Source of the DNA: Mycolicibacterium bacteremicum
Lineage (GTDB): Bacteria > Actinomycetota > Actinomycetes > Mycobacteriales > Mycobacteriaceae
Length of the DNA stretch: 64,000 nt
Direction of reading: 5' to 3'
NCBI RefSeq assembly: GCF_943913955.1
Contig: NZ_CALUAE010000016.1
Coordinates: forward strand, 1 to 64,000
In this document: in pieces, positions 44,454 to 53,417 of the stretch
Position numbering within the stretch: position 1 is the first letter of the stretch
How the letters are laid out: every line of letters starts with the position of its first letter
Position numbers and translations under genes: made by a program
The notes under the pieces: generated by a model
The model's input: the letters and a program-made list of their open reading frames with translations, nothing else
What the model was told of the DNA's origin: nothing
Database searches by the model: none

Positions 44454-45227
44454 GTGGAGCCGGTATACGGAACTGTCATCCAAGCCGCCCGTCTGGTCTG
44501 GCGGTTGCAGGGCTTGAGGTTCACCGTGACCGGGGTGGAGAACCTACCGGTCACCGGCGGCGCGGTCATCGCGGTCAACCACACCAGCTACTTCGACTTC
44601 ACCTTCGCCGGATTGCCCGCCTACAAGCAGGGCCGCGGCCGCAAGGTCCGCTTCATGGCGAAGAAAGAGGTCTTCGATCACCGGATCGGCGGGCCGGTGA
44701 TGCGCAAGCTGCGGCATATCGAGGTCGACCGCGCCAGCGGCGCGGACTCCTTCACCGCCGCGTGCGCGGCACTGCGGGCCGGCGAGCTGGTCGGGGTGTA
44801 TCCGGAGGCCACCATCAGCCGCAGCTTCGAGATCAAGGGGCTCAAATCCGGCGCGGCCCGGATGGCCATCGACGCCGACGTGCCGATCATCCCGCACATC
44901 ATCTGGGGTGCCCAGCGCATCTGGACCAAGGGCCACCCGAAGAACATGCGCAGGCCCAAGGTGCCCATCTCGGTCGCGGTCGGTGAACCGATCTATCCCA
45001 CGTTGCCGCCCGCCGAGCTCACCGCGCTGCTGCGGCACCGCATGCAGCACCTGCTGGAGCAGGTGCAGGACGACTACGGACCGCACCCGGCCGGCGAGTT
45101 CTGGGTGCCGCACCGCCTCGGCGGCGGCGCCCCGACGCTGGCCGAGGCCGACCGGATGGACATGGAAGAGGCCGCCGAGAAGGCGGCCCGACGCGCGGCG
45201 CAGCAGTCCGGTGAGGCGCCGGAGTAG
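44454..45227 (+). CDS. PlsC-type 1-acylglycerol-3-phosphate acyltransferase, copy 1
   Basis: A 257-residue membrane-associated acyltransferase from GTG 44454. Motif I is NHTSYFDF (NHx4D form), motif III VYPEATISRS, and motif IV VPIIPHIIWG. It transfers an acyl chain to a lysophospholipid in phospholipid synthesis. The tail DRMDMEEAAEKAARRAAQ is a charged helix. It is eight bases ahead of a second, clearly related copy with the same motifs, suggesting tandem duplication. Corresponds to the acyltransferase group Rv3814c-Rv3816c, of which one copy seems absent here. Confidence 0.9.
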   Translation: MEPVYGTVIQAARLVWRLQGLRFTVTGVENLPVTGGAVIAVNHTSYFDFTFAGLPAYKQGRGRKVRFMAKKEVFDHRIGGPVMRKLRHIEVDRASGADSFTAACAALRAGELVGVYPEATISRSFEIKGLKSGAARMAIDADVPIIPHIIWGAQRIWTKGHPKNMRRPKVPISVAVGEPIYPTLPPAELTALLRHRMQHLLEQVQDDYGPHPAGEFWVPHRLGGGAPTLAEADRMDMEEAAEKAARRAAQQSGEAPE

Positions 45228-45235
45228 ACACATCG

Positions 45236-45973
45236 ATGGAACCGGTCTTTCGCAGCCTGGAGATCGCCGGCAGGGCCGCAGTTCGTGTCACCGGAACCCG
45301 GATCACCTTCCGGGGTCTGGAGCACATTCCGTCCACCGGCGGTGCGGTGGTGGCCATCAACCACACCAGTTACGTCGACTTCCTGCCCGCGGCGCTGGCG
45401 GCGACGGCACGTCGCCGACGGATGCGCTTCATGATCAAGGCGGAGATGAAGGAGGTGCGGTTCGTCAACTTCCTCATCACCCGCGCCGGGACGATCCCGG
45501 TCGACCGACAGTCCGGCGCCGAGTCCTATCCGGTGGCCGTGCGGCAGTTGCGTGCGGGTGAACTTGTCGGGGTATACCCGGAAGCGACCATCAGCCGGAG
45601 CTTCGAACTCAAGGAGCTCAAGTCCGGCGCGGCCCGGATGGCATGGGAGGCGCAGGTGCCGATCATCCCGCTGATCGTCTGGGGTGTGCATCGGATCTGG
45701 ACGAAAGATCACCCGAAAGATCTGGGCCGCAACAATATTCCTGTCACCGTGCAGGCCGGGCCGGCATTGACCGCCGGACCGGACACCGGGCACACCATGA
45801 TCGAGCTGAGGACGGCGATGACCACCCTGTTACACCGGGTCCAGGACGACTATCCGCACCCCGCCGGTGCGCACTGGGTGCCGCGGCGCCTCGGCGGGGC
45901 GGCACCGACGCCGGATGAGGCCAGGTTGCTCGACGAGGCCGAGGCGGCCCGGCGCCGGGCGGGGCGCGCCTGA
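45236..45973 (+). CDS. PlsC-type acyltransferase, copy 2
   Basis: A 245-residue paralog of the preceding gene: NHTSYVDF, GVYPEATISRSFE and VPIIPLIVWGVHRIWTKDHP are shared almost word for word, while the acceptor-site region (AALAATARRRRMRFMIKAEM) differs. The two may differ in chain or acceptor preference. ATG at 45236. Its final base is the first base of the next start codon (TGATG), so the HAD gene is coupled to it. Confidence 0.9.
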   Translation: MEPVFRSLEIAGRAAVRVTGTRITFRGLEHIPSTGGAVVAINHTSYVDFLPAALAATARRRRMRFMIKAEMKEVRFVNFLITRAGTIPVDRQSGAESYPVAVRQLRAGELVGVYPEATISRSFELKELKSGAARMAWEAQVPIIPLIVWGVHRIWTKDHPKDLGRNNIPVTVQAGPALTAGPDTGHTMIELRTAMTTLLHRVQDDYPHPAGAHWVPRRLGGAAPTPDEARLLDEAEAARRRAGRA

Positions 45974-46785
45974 TGCTGCCCGCGATGATCGCCACCGATG
46001 TCGATGGCACCCTGCTCGATGAGCACGAGCGGGTCACCCCGCGCACCGTCGCCGTGGTGCGCGCCGCGGTTGAGGCCGGTGCGCAGTTCGTACTGGCCAC
46101 CGGACGTCCCCCGCGGTGGGTTCCGCCGGTCGTCGAGCAGCTCGGCTTCGCCCCGATGTCGGTGTGCGCCAACGGTTCGGTGATCTACGACTCGGCGACC
46201 GACCGCATCGTGTCGGCCCGAACGCTCTCGGTCGAGGCGCTGACCCGGCTCGCCGAGACGGCGGCCCGCATCATCCCCGGGGTGGGGCTCGCGGTGGAGC
46301 GGGTGGGCCGCAGCGCCCACGACGCGGCGACCCCGCAGTTCGTCAGTTCGCCGGGTTACGAGCACGCCTGGCTGAACCCGGACAACACCGAGGTGTCGCT
46401 GGAGGATCTGCTCAGTGCGCCCGCGGTGAAGTTGTTGATCCGCAAGGCCGGTGCGTTGTCCGGGGACATGGCCGCTGCGCTCGCACCGCACATCGGCAGC
46501 GAGGGCGATCTGACGTACTCGACCAACAACGGCCTCATCGAGGTGTTGCCGAGCGGGTTGAGCAAGGCCACCGGTGTCGCCGAGGTCGCCGGTCCGCTCG
46601 GTATCGAGGCCGCCGATATCGTCACCTTCGGCGACATGCCCAACGACATCCCGATGCTGCGCTGGGCCGGTCTCGGGGTGGCGATGGGCAACGCGCATCC
46701 GGAGGCCATCGCCGCGGCCGACGAGGTCACCGCACCCAACACCGATGACGGGTTGGCGCGGGTACTGGAACGCTGGTGGCTATAG
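45973..46785 (+). CDS. Cof-type HAD-IIB hydrolase
   Basis: A 270-residue haloacid-dehalogenase phosphatase: motif I is ATDVDGTLLDEHERV (nucleophile DVD), motif II VLATGRPPRW, motif III the Lys in GLSKATGVAEVAG and motif IV ITFGDMPNDIPML. A type IIB cap lies between. Cof-like enzymes dephosphorylate sugar phosphates or cofactors; the location suggests a link to phospholipid or envelope synthesis, corresponding to Rv3813c. It is coupled to plsC copy 2 and its 3-prime end overlaps the convergent amidase gene by six bases. Confidence 0.92.
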   Translation: MLPAMIATDVDGTLLDEHERVTPRTVAVVRAAVEAGAQFVLATGRPPRWVPPVVEQLGFAPMSVCANGSVIYDSATDRIVSARTLSVEALTRLAETAARIIPGVGLAVERVGRSAHDAATPQFVSSPGYEHAWLNPDNTEVSLEDLLSAPAVKLLIRKAGALSGDMAAALAPHIGSEGDLTYSTNNGLIEVLPSGLSKATGVAEVAGPLGIEAADIVTFGDMPNDIPMLRWAGLGVAMGNAHPEAIAAADEVTAPNTDDGLARVLERWWL

Positions 46786-48363
46786 CTTCCCGGCACTGAT
46801 CGGGGTGAACCGCTCCAGCTGAACCGGGGAGTGGTCGGCGGCCGGAACGTCGTGGGGCACACCGTCTATCACCCGGGTGACGGTGCCGTCCTCGCGATCG
46901 AAGTTGAGCGTGCCGTGCTGGAAGTTCTGCTTGATCCACAGCGGTTCGTGAATCTCGGCGCTGGTCGGCAGCCCCAGCGCGCCACGTTCGAATCCCAGTG
47001 TGCCCCAAGCTTCGTAGATGGCCCCGGTGACCGGCTGCGCACCCGACTCCGGCGACCAGTACATGGCCCCGTGGTCGAAGGTGGCATAGCGCGCACTGCC
47101 GAAGCCCGAGGACTCCGGTGAGGTCGGCATGCCCAGCGGCCCCTTCTCGCTGCCCTGGGCCAGCCATTTGGTGAAGATGGCCCCGCCGCGCAGTGAGTCG
47201 ACAAGATCCTGTTGGCCCGGCGGCTGATTGAACCGGGCGGCGATATCGCGCAGCAGACCCATCTGGGCGTAGGCGGCCGCGCCCGGGCAGTCGGTGTTGC
47301 CGACATCGCGGTGGGTGAAGATGTTGGGCAGTGTGGGCGTCGCGCCCCGGGGGAACAGCGTGAAGCTGCCACCGGCGGAGGTCAGGGTGACGGTGCCGCG
47401 CGGGTCCACCCGGTCCAGTCCGAGTCGCCAGCCCAGCAGCCGTCCGGTGGTGCGCAGCTGGATCGGGGTGGGCGGTTCGGCGTTGAAATCGCCGATCATG
47501 GCCACACCCCAGGTGTCGGAGTTGAACCCACCGGTGTGGGCGCCCTGCACGGCCCGGTCCATCCCGCCCGCGCGGCCCTCGAAGACCTGTCCGTACCGGT
47601 CGACCAGGGCGTTGTAGGCCATATCGCACCAGCCCAGCGTGCGGGCGTGGTACTCGTAGATCGACCGGACGATGGCCGCCGAATCCTGCGGGGTGTAGTC
47701 GTTGCTGCCCGCGGTGTGGTGGACGACGCCGGCCCGTACCCCGCGGTCGTAGATGGGTGCGCCGCAGCGCAGTGACTCGTTCGCGCCCCACTGGGCGCGG
47801 CTGATGATCTGGGGAGCCTGACCGGGCACGGTGACCGCGGCGGGCGGCGGGATCTGGATGTCGACCGGCGCCTCGGGAGGGCTGATGAGTACCGCGTTGA
47901 CGTTCATCGGCAGCCGCTGCTCGACATTGGCCGGGATGTAGCCCAGGTCCGGGCCGGCCTTCTGGTCCGGGGCGGGCGCCCGGGAGACTGCGATCTGGAC
48001 GGTGGTGGTGCGTCCGACGAAGACCGGTTCGGTGCCGTGGGTGTCGGGCTTCTCAGGGCCGACGCCGTCGAGCGCCTCGGCCTGGTACCAGGGTCCCCAG
48101 CTGCCGTCGGCGCGCTGCGCCCGCACCCGGGCCGTGGTGCCGTCGAGATCCGCGGCGGTCAGCGCGACCAGCGAGAAGGGGGTGTCCTGATGGATCTCGC
48201 GGATGGTCTCTCCGGTGCCGAGACCGCTCAGCGGTTGCTGGGTGATGGCCGTGTCCGCCGGGGGCTGCTCGTCGGGGATTCCGGTGATCGCCCAGGGCAG
48301 GATCGCGACCGTCCCCAGCACTGCGGACAGCAGTAGCGAGGGTGTGGAACGGCGGCGCGGCAC
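46780..48363 (-). CDS. Secreted PGRP amidase with LGFP repeats
   Basis: A 527-residue exported protein. A signal/anchor (LLLSAVLGTVAILPWAITG) is followed by a beta-rich domain (to about 180), an N-acetylmuramoyl-L-alanine amidase/PGRP domain with zinc ligands in RAGVVHHTAGSNDY and THRDVGNTDCPG, and C-terminal LGFP repeats (EKGPLGMPTSPE, FERGALGLPTSAE) that bind cell-wall arabinogalactan. It should trim peptidoglycan while held in the wall. Corresponds to Rv3811. It lies downstream of erp but is separated from it by a terminator. Confidence 0.9.
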   Translation of the reverse strand: MPRRRSTPSLLLSAVLGTVAILPWAITGIPDEQPPADTAITQQPLSGLGTGETIREIHQDTPFSLVALTAADLDGTTARVRAQRADGSWGPWYQAEALDGVGPEKPDTHGTEPVFVGRTTTVQIAVSRAPAPDQKAGPDLGYIPANVEQRLPMNVNAVLISPPEAPVDIQIPPPAAVTVPGQAPQIISRAQWGANESLRCGAPIYDRGVRAGVVHHTAGSNDYTPQDSAAIVRSIYEYHARTLGWCDMAYNALVDRYGQVFEGRAGGMDRAVQGAHTGGFNSDTWGVAMIGDFNAEPPTPIQLRTTGRLLGWRLGLDRVDPRGTVTLTSAGGSFTLFPRGATPTLPNIFTHRDVGNTDCPGAAAYAQMGLLRDIAARFNQPPGQQDLVDSLRGGAIFTKWLAQGSEKGPLGMPTSPESSGFGSARYATFDHGAMYWSPESGAQPVTGAIYEAWGTLGFERGALGLPTSAEIHEPLWIKQNFQHGTLNFDREDGTVTRVIDGVPHDVPAADHSPVQLERFTPISAGKL

Positions 48364-48420
48364 AAGCAGATGTTACGTATGTGCTTACTGTTACTCATGT
48401 TGCGACACGCGCGACACATA

Positions 48421-48458
48421 ACGGCACCGCAGAGCCGATGTGGCTTCTGCGGTGCCGT
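48421..48458 (-). terminator. erp terminator
   Basis: ACGGCACCGCAGA (48421-48433) pairs exactly with TCTGCGGTGCCGT (48446-48458), with an inner GCC/GGC extension. It lies 25 bases past the erp stop on the minus strand and ends erp transcription before the amidase gene. Confidence 0.8.
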
Positions 48459-48483
48459 CAGGTGAAGGGTCTGTCGTTGCGGA

Positions 48484-49449
48484 TTACGCCCCGGCCGCGG
48501 ATGCCGCCGCGGCGGCGGCACCCGTGGCGGCCTCGGCCGCACCCAGCGCCGGAGCCGCTGCGGCCGGCGCGGCAGCCGCGGCGGGAGCGGCGGCCGGGGC
48601 CGCGCTCTTGACCGCGGACATGATCGCCGGCATCACCATGCCCTTGAGCAGGTCGATGGCCTGGCCCGCGCCCAGTTGCTCGGCGGCACTGTTGATGGTG
48701 CCGAGCAGGCCGCCGCCACCGGGGGCCGCGACGGGGGCGGCCAGTGACGGGTCGGCACCCAGGATCGGGTAGGTGCCGGCCATCGGGTCGAGGCCGATCG
48801 GCGCGGCGATCGGGATCTCACCGGGCAGGCCGATCCCGCCGAGGGCCGGATCGGTCAGGCCGACCGGGCTGGTCAGCCCCGGGTCGGTCAGCGATGCCGG
48901 TGACAGGGCACCCGGGGACAGCGACGGACCGGACGCACCGACCGGCGGGATGCTCAGCCCGGGGGTGCTCAGCTCGGGGGTGGACAGTCCGGGTGCGGTG
49001 AGCCCGGGGGTTGTCAGCTCGGGCGTGCTCAGACCGGGGGTCGTCAGACCGGGCGTGGTCAGCTCCGGGGTCGTCAATCCCGGTGTGGTCAGACCAGGGG
49101 CGGTCAGTCCGGGTGTGGTCAGGCCCGGCGAGGTCAGCCCCGGCGAGGTGAGGCCGGGCGAGGCCAGGCCGGGGGAGACCAGCGTGGGACTCGCGGCCGG
49201 CGAGCCGGTGAGCAGGCTGGTGGGCATCGGCGGCATGTTGACGCCGAACTGCGACAGGCCTTGGGACAGCGCCGAGAACAGTTCCATCGGAAGGTCGGTG
49301 ATCACCGCCGCATGGGTGAACTCGCGATGCTGAGGTTCCTTGACCTCGGACATCTCGGATACGGCGGCAATGGCGACTGGACTTGCGACGGCCAGGGCGG
49401 CGACTGCGCTCATGGCTGTCGAGAGCTTGCGTCGACGTCGGTTCGGCAC
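48484..49449 (-). CDS. erp: Exported repetitive protein Erp (PirG)
   Basis: A 321-residue surface protein. It has a signal peptide (MPNRRRRKLSTAMSAVAALA and on, cleavage near IAA), a conserved N-terminal domain (residues 35-85), a central array of PGLTS-type pentapeptides, and an Ala/Pro-rich C terminus with a hydrophobic stretch (AAEAATGAAAAAASAAGA). Erp is a virulence and envelope-integrity factor; the repeat block differs strongly between species. It is divergent from glf, as Rv3810 is from Rv3809c. Confidence 0.95.
   Translation of the reverse strand: MPNRRRRKLSTAMSAVAALAVASPVAIAAVSEMSEVKEPQHREFTHAAVITDLPMELFSALSQGLSQFGVNMPPMPTSLLTGSPAASPTLVSPGLASPGLTSPGLTSPGLTTPGLTAPGLTTPGLTTPELTTPGLTTPGLSTPELTTPGLTAPGLSTPELSTPGLSIPPVGASGPSLSPGALSPASLTDPGLTSPVGLTDPALGGIGLPGEIPIAAPIGLDPMAGTYPILGADPSLAAPVAAPGGGGLLGTINSAAEQLGAGQAIDLLKGMVMPAIMSAVKSAAPAAAPAAAAAPAAAAPALGAAEAATGAAAAAASAAGA
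48949..49176 (-). repeat. PGLTS pentapeptide repeats of Erp
   Basis: Fifteen tandem 15-base units (residues 92-166) coding SPGLT, TPGLT, TAPGL or TPELS variants. PGL/PEL units alternate in the second half. Confidence 0.9.
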
Positions 49450-49700
49450 GGAAGTCTCCTCAATACATGGACTACGTGTTTTCTGGATTCATCTGGAAAT
49501 GCAGGCGGGTGGTGAGCCGGCGTCGCGGCGGTTCTCGTGCCCGGGTAACCGACGCGCTGCCAACGTGTTTGATGGTACTGCTGTGACTCGTGGGTCTAGA
49601 GTGACGATGCTGAATCGTGAGCGAATCGCGACCTGCCGGTTCGGCCGGGCATGTCACACGTTTCGGGTCGGCGGGGCCCGGTCGGATACCCTTGCTGCCG

Positions 49701-50930
49701 ATGACCGATCAATCTCCTGGCCAGCCCACCGACCGCTTTGACCTCATCGTCGTCGGATCCGGATTCTTCGGCCTCACGATCGCCGAGCGGGCTGCCACCG
49801 AACTCGGCAAGCGGGTGCTCGTCGTCGAGCGGCGGTCCCATATAGGAGGTAACGCCTACTCCGAGCCGGACCCCGCAACCGGCATCGAGATCCACCGCTA
49901 CGGCGCCCACCTGTTCCACACGTCCAACAAGCGGGTGTGGGACTACGTGCGCAAGTTCACCGACTTCACCGGCTACCAGCACCGGGTGTTCGCCCTGCAC
50001 AACGGCCAGGCCTACCAGTTCCCGATGGGGCTGGGCCTGGTCTCGCAGTTCTTCGGGCGCTACTTCACCCCCGACGAGGCGCGCGCACTGATCAAGGAAC
50101 AGGCCGCCGAGATCGACACCGCCGACGCGCAGAACCTGGAAGAGAAGGCCATCTCGCTGATCGGCCGCCCGCTGTACGAGGCGTTCGTCAAGGCCTATAC
50201 CGCCAAGCAGTGGCAGACCGACCCGGCCGAACTGCCCGCCGCGATCATCAATCGGCTGCCGGTGCGGTACAACTTCGACAACCGCTACTTCAACGACACC
50301 TATGAGGGACTCCCGGTCCACGGGTACACCGCCTGGCTGCAGAACATGGCCGCCGACGACCGCATCGAGGTGCGGTTGGACACCGACTGGTTCGACGTGC
50401 GTGAGCAACTGCGGGCCGAGAGCCCGCAGGCGCCGGTCGTCTACACCGGGCCGCTGGACCGCTACTTCGACTACGCCGACGGCCGACTGGGCTGGCGCAC
50501 GCTCGACTTCGAGACCGAGGTGCTGCCGACCGGGGACTTCCAGGGCACCCCGGTGATGAACTACAACGACGCCGACGTGCCGTTCACCCGTATCCACGAG
50601 TTCCGGCACTTTCATCCCGAGCGCGACTACCCGACCGACAAGACGGTCATCATGCGGGAGTTCTCCCGCTTCGCCGAAGACGACGACGAGCCCTACTACC
50701 CGATCAACACCGATGCCGACCGGGCGCTGCTGGCCGGATACCGTGCGCGCGCCAAGGCCGAGACCGTCGCGGCCCGGGTGCTCTTCGGGGGCCGGCTCGG
50801 CACCTACCAGTACCTCGACATGCACATGGCCATCGCCAGTGCGCTGAACATGTACGACAACATTCTGGCTCCGCACCTGCGTGACGGGGTGGCGCTGAAT
50901 GCCGACGACGAAGGCAGTAACCCATCATGA
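49701..50930 (+). CDS. glf: UDP-galactopyranose mutase
   Basis: A 409-residue FAD enzyme that converts UDP-Galp to UDP-Galf for the arabinogalactan galactan. It starts MTDQSPGQPTDRFDLIVVGS, with the FAD motif GSGFFGLTIAERA, VVERRSHIGGNAYSE, and the active-site segments HRYGAHLFHTSNKRVWDY and AYTAKQWQTDP. ATG 49701 was preferred to an in-frame upstream start (49617) because the family N terminus begins here. It ends in an ATGA overlap with glfT2: first gene of the galactan-arabinan operon. Confidence 0.97.
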   Translation: MTDQSPGQPTDRFDLIVVGSGFFGLTIAERAATELGKRVLVVERRSHIGGNAYSEPDPATGIEIHRYGAHLFHTSNKRVWDYVRKFTDFTGYQHRVFALHNGQAYQFPMGLGLVSQFFGRYFTPDEARALIKEQAAEIDTADAQNLEEKAISLIGRPLYEAFVKAYTAKQWQTDPAELPAAIINRLPVRYNFDNRYFNDTYEGLPVHGYTAWLQNMAADDRIEVRLDTDWFDVREQLRAESPQAPVVYTGPLDRYFDYADGRLGWRTLDFETEVLPTGDFQGTPVMNYNDADVPFTRIHEFRHFHPERDYPTDKTVIMREFSRFAEDDDEPYYPINTDADRALLAGYRARAKAETVAARVLFGGRLGTYQYLDMHMAIASALNMYDNILAPHLRDGVALNADDEGSNPS

Positions 50931-52879
50931 GCGACATCCCATCCGGAGCACTCGATTCGACCGAGTCGCGCGCGGTGAGCCTGCTGTCGCGGATCATCCT
51001 CCCCCGTCCCGGTGAGCCGCTGGACGTGCGCAAGCTCTACATCGAGGAATCCGAGACCAACGCCCGCCGTGCGCACGCGCCGACCCGCACCACCCTGGAG
51101 ATCGGCGCCGAGTCAGAGGTCTCCTTCGCCACGTACTTCAACGCCTTCCCGGCCAGCTACTGGCGGCGCTGGTCGATCCTGGAATCGGTGGTGCTGCGCG
51201 TCGAACTGACCGGCAGCGCGCGTATCGACGTCTACCGGTCCAAGGCGACCGGCGCGCGGATCACCGTCGGCGGCACCGAGGCCTCCAGCGTCGACGACAC
51301 CCCGGCCGTCACCGAGTTCGAGGTCGAGCTCGCACCGTTCGAGGACGGTGGCTGGATCTGGTTCGACATCACCACCGACACCAAGGTCACGGTGCACAGC
51401 GCGGGCTGGTACGCCCCGCAGCAGGCGCCCGGCCGGGCTGACGTGGCCATCGGCATCCCCACCTTCAACCGGCCGGCCGACTGTGTCAGCGCACTGTCGG
51501 CGCTCACCTCGGACCCGTTGGTGGACAACGTGATCAGCGCGGTCATCGTGTCCGATCAGGGCACCCGGCAGGCCAAGGACCATCCCGGTTTCGAGGCCGC
51601 CGCGGCCGCGCTGGGCGACCGCCTCTCGGTGCGCTACCAGCCCAATCTGGGCGGCTCCGGCGGATACAGCCGGGTGATGTACGAGGCGCTCAAGAACACC
51701 GAGTGCGAGCAGATCCTGTTCATGGACGACGACATCCGCGTCGAGCCCGACTCGATCCTGCGGGCGTTGGCATTCAACCGGTTCGCCAAAGTGCCAACGC
51801 TGGTCGGCGGCCAGATGCTCAACCTGCAGGAGCCCAGCCATCTGCACGTGATGGGCGAGATGGTCGACTCCGAGAACTTCATGTGGACCGGCGCGATCAA
51901 CACCGAGTACGACCACAACTTCGCCAAGTACCCGCTCAATGCCGAGGAACACGAGCGCAGCCGGCTGCTGCACCGCCGTATCGACGTCGACTACAACGGC
52001 TGGTGGATGTGCATGATCCCGCGCCAGGTCGCCCAGGAGCTCGGCCAGCCGCTGCCGCTGTTCATCAAGTGGGACGACGCCGAGTACGGCCTGCGCGCCG
52101 GTGAGCACGGCTATCCGACGGTCACCCTGCCCGGCGCGGCGATCTGGCACATGGCCTGGAGTGACAAGGACGATGCCATCGACTGGCAGGCCTACTTCCA
52201 TCTGCGCAACCGGCTGGTGGTGGCCGCCCTGCACTGGGACGGCAAGATCGGCGGGCTGATCGCCAGCCACTTCAAGGCGACTGTCAAACACCTGCTGTGC
52301 CTTGAGTATTCGACCGTCGCCATCCAGAACAAGGCGATGGACGATTTCCTGGCCGGCCCCGACCACATCTTCTCGATCCTGGAGTCGGCACTGCCCGAGG
52401 TGCGCAAGATGCGTCAGGACTTCCCGGACGCGGTGGTGTTGGAGAGCGCGACCGTGCTGCCCGCCCCGTCGGACAAGCGCTGGCGCCGCAAGGTCAAGAT
52501 CCCCACCAATCCGGTGTCCATCACGGTGCGGTTGACCCGCGGTGTACTGCACCAGCTCTCGGCCCACGACCCCGAGCACCATGTGCGGCCGCAGATCAAC
52601 GTCGCGACCCAGGACGCCCGCTGGTTCTCGTTGTGCGTCGTCGACGGTGTCACCGTGACGACCGCCGACGGCCGCGGCGTGGTGTACCGGCAGCGGGACC
52701 GGGAGAAGATGTCCGAACTGCTGCGCGAGTCGCTCAAGCGCCAGGTGCAGCTGTTCCGTAAGTTCAACAGGATGCGCAAGGTTTATCGCGCCGCGCTGCC
52801 CGAACTGACCAGCACCACGCGGTGGGAAGAGGTCCTGCTCCCGTCCGGCTCGGCACCCGCCGCGCTGGAACAGGCCTGA
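50927..52879 (+). CDS. glfT2: Galactofuranosyltransferase GlfT2
   Basis: A 650-residue GT2-type polymerase that adds alternating beta-1,5 and beta-1,6 Galf residues to the galactan. An N-terminal beta domain (1-160) leads to the GT-A domain: GIPTFNRPADCV, the metal-binding DDD at residues 267-269 (in FMDDDIRVEPDS), and WDDAEYGLRAGEHGY with the probable catalytic base Asp383. A C-terminal helical domain allows tetramer formation. Translation is coupled to glf, as in Rv3808c. Confidence 0.97.
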   Translation: MSDIPSGALDSTESRAVSLLSRIILPRPGEPLDVRKLYIEESETNARRAHAPTRTTLEIGAESEVSFATYFNAFPASYWRRWSILESVVLRVELTGSARIDVYRSKATGARITVGGTEASSVDDTPAVTEFEVELAPFEDGGWIWFDITTDTKVTVHSAGWYAPQQAPGRADVAIGIPTFNRPADCVSALSALTSDPLVDNVISAVIVSDQGTRQAKDHPGFEAAAAALGDRLSVRYQPNLGGSGGYSRVMYEALKNTECEQILFMDDDIRVEPDSILRALAFNRFAKVPTLVGGQMLNLQEPSHLHVMGEMVDSENFMWTGAINTEYDHNFAKYPLNAEEHERSRLLHRRIDVDYNGWWMCMIPRQVAQELGQPLPLFIKWDDAEYGLRAGEHGYPTVTLPGAAIWHMAWSDKDDAIDWQAYFHLRNRLVVAALHWDGKIGGLIASHFKATVKHLLCLEYSTVAIQNKAMDDFLAGPDHIFSILESALPEVRKMRQDFPDAVVLESATVLPAPSDKRWRRKVKIPTNPVSITVRLTRGVLHQLSAHDPEHHVRPQINVATQDARWFSLCVVDGVTVTTADGRGVVYRQRDREKMSELLRESLKRQVQLFRKFNRMRKVYRAALPELTSTTRWEEVLLPSGSAPAALEQA

Positions 52880-52880
52880 C

Positions 52881-53417
52881 GTGGCAGCGGATCTGGCGCC
52901 CGAGGAGGCGGCGCTGGTCGCGGTCCAGGCCGGGCTGGCCGGCCGCCCGGGCGTGCTCGCCGGTGCGCGGGCGCTGTCGCATTTCGGTGAGCACAGCGCC
53001 GGTTGGGTCGGCGTCTCGGTGCTGGGCGCGGCGCTGCAACCGCAGCGTCGTCAGGTGTGGCTGACCGCCGGGGCCGGCGCCTTCGCCGCACACGCGGCGG
53101 CCGTCGTCATCAAGCGGGTGGTCAAGCGCAAGCGTCCGCACCACCCGGCCATCGCCGTCAACGTCGGCACCCCGAGCACGCTGAGTTTCCCGTCGGCGCA
53201 CGCGACCTCGACCACCGCCGCGGCGATCCTGCTGGGCCGGGCCACCGGATTGCCCCTGCCGTGGTTGCTGATTCCGCCGATGGCGCTCTCGCGTCTGGTG
53301 CTCGGCGTGCACTACCCGACCGACGTGCTGACCGGAGTGGCGGTCGGCGCTGCTGTCGCCCGAACTGTCGACGCTGTCGCGGACCGCACGGCGGCCCGAA
53401 AGGAATCAGCACTGTGA
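52881..53417 (+). CDS. PAP2-superfamily membrane phosphatase (Rv3807-like)
   Basis: A 178-residue protein with all PAP2 motifs: KRVVKRKRPHH (KxxxxxxRP), SFPSAHATS (PSxH) and SRLVLGVHYPTD (SRxxxxxHxxxD), among several hydrophobic helices. In this operon it is the likely phosphatase for decaprenylphosphoryl-5-phosphoribose, the product of UbiA, giving decaprenylphosphoryl ribose. GTG start two bases past the glfT2 stop, and a GTGA overlap with ubiA. Confidence 0.92.
   Translation: MAADLAPEEAALVAVQAGLAGRPGVLAGARALSHFGEHSAGWVGVSVLGAALQPQRRQVWLTAGAGAFAAHAAAVVIKRVVKRKRPHHPAIAVNVGTPSTLSFPSAHATSTTAAAILLGRATGLPLPWLLIPPMALSRLVLGVHYPTDVLTGVAVGAAVARTVDAVADRTAARKESAL

Noticed and set aside
48949..49176. 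Short regularly spaced repeats, considered as an array
   Set aside because: They are the in-frame PGLTS repeats of Erp.
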